Positions 63,871-64,000 of a DNA stretch of 64,000 nt are shown here, one piece after another. A program made the position numbers and the translations under genes. The notes below the pieces were generated by a model. The model had not been told where the DNA came from, did no database searches, and was given only the letters and a program-made list of their open reading frames with translations. Position 1 is the stretch's first letter. Each line of letters begins with the position of its first letter. This stretch comes from Bacillota bacterium (GTDB lineage: Bacteria; Bacillota; Limnochordia; Limnochordales; DUMU01): assembly GCA_012839805.1 (NCBI GenBank), contig DUMU01000016.1, forward strand, positions 1 through 64,000. The letters are read 5' to 3'.

Positions 63871-64000
63871 GTGTCCACCGGGGAAGGAACACTGGCCGCC
63901 AGGACGGGTATGAATCTGTACATGGCTTGCGCCCTTGGAACGCTGATGCTTGGTCTTATTGGTTACCGGCCGGCCGAGGCCGCGGCCCCGGTGGTTCAAT
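63871..64000 (+). CDS. secreted protein, N-terminal fragment
   Basis: A frame opens at GTG 63871, 8 bases after GAAGGGGAGG, and runs off the window. The first 43 residues contain a signal peptide: basic/polar start, hydrophobic core LYMACALGTLMLGLIGY and a likely cleavage site after RPAEAAA. The function cannot be judged from this part. Confidence 0.65.
   Translation, partial: MSTGEGTLAARTGMNLYMACALGTLMLGLIGYRPAEAAAPVVQ

Overview
The window looks like the chromosome of a high-GC, motile member of the Bacillota. It shows strong AGGAGG-type ribosome binding sites, frequent GTG/TTG starts, LacI-family regulators, a Bacillus-like arabinose operon that includes araM, a yrrT-mccA-mccB sulfur locus, and a sigma-28 (SigD) type flagellin promoter. 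A Wzi-like beta-barrel gene at 50168 suggests an outer membrane, so a diderm lineage such as Limnochordia is my best guess. That placement is inference. I see no rRNA, tRNA or CRISPR.

Layout. 1-5114 is an eroded accessory zone: an orphan zinc-binding protein gene behind a truncated Fur-family gene, an orphan sugar-binding protein gene, and scars of IS256, hsdM, a PIN toxin and a duplicated unknown gene. 5115-20578 (minus) is a ten-gene arabinan/L-arabinose operon: LacI regulator, GH43, GH51, ribulokinase, GH127, a non-classical isomerase, araD, araM and two secreted glycosidases. A GH27 enzyme that looks like a beta-L-arabinopyranosidase is divergent at 20930. 22208-24913 holds a deleted peroxiredoxin, an IS scar, and a MerR-ParA fusion coupled to a coiled-coil partner. 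24533-27920 is yrrT-mccB-mccA. 28058-33617 (minus) is an alpha-mannosidase operon (GH38, duplicated beta-domain protein, sugar-binding protein), divergent from an unusual Lrp-glycoside hydrolase fusion at 33762.

36635-43552 appears to be one LacI regulon: lacI, GH116, and a fucose/D-arabinose-type isomerase followed by a GH172 gene broken by a single stop codon. Three near-identical palindromes link them. 43593-54215 carries an Eis-like acetyltransferase, a VapBC pair, an alkyltransferase, a frameshifted sugar-binding protein gene next to xylulokinase, the Wzi-like barrel, another LacI regulator and a cation/proton antiporter. 54672-64000 has a secreted esterase, flagellin, a GHMP kinase, a tautomerase-like protein, an MFS transporter, a two-gene ABC exporter and the start of a secreted protein.

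Taken together, the region breaks down plant-type polysaccharide outside the cell, finishes the oligosaccharides inside it, and feeds pentoses into the pentose phosphate pathway. No sugar ABC permease lies here, although three sugar-binding protein genes do. Many genes are scarred by frameshifts, deletions or stop codons, and several intact enzymes carry odd low-complexity insertions.
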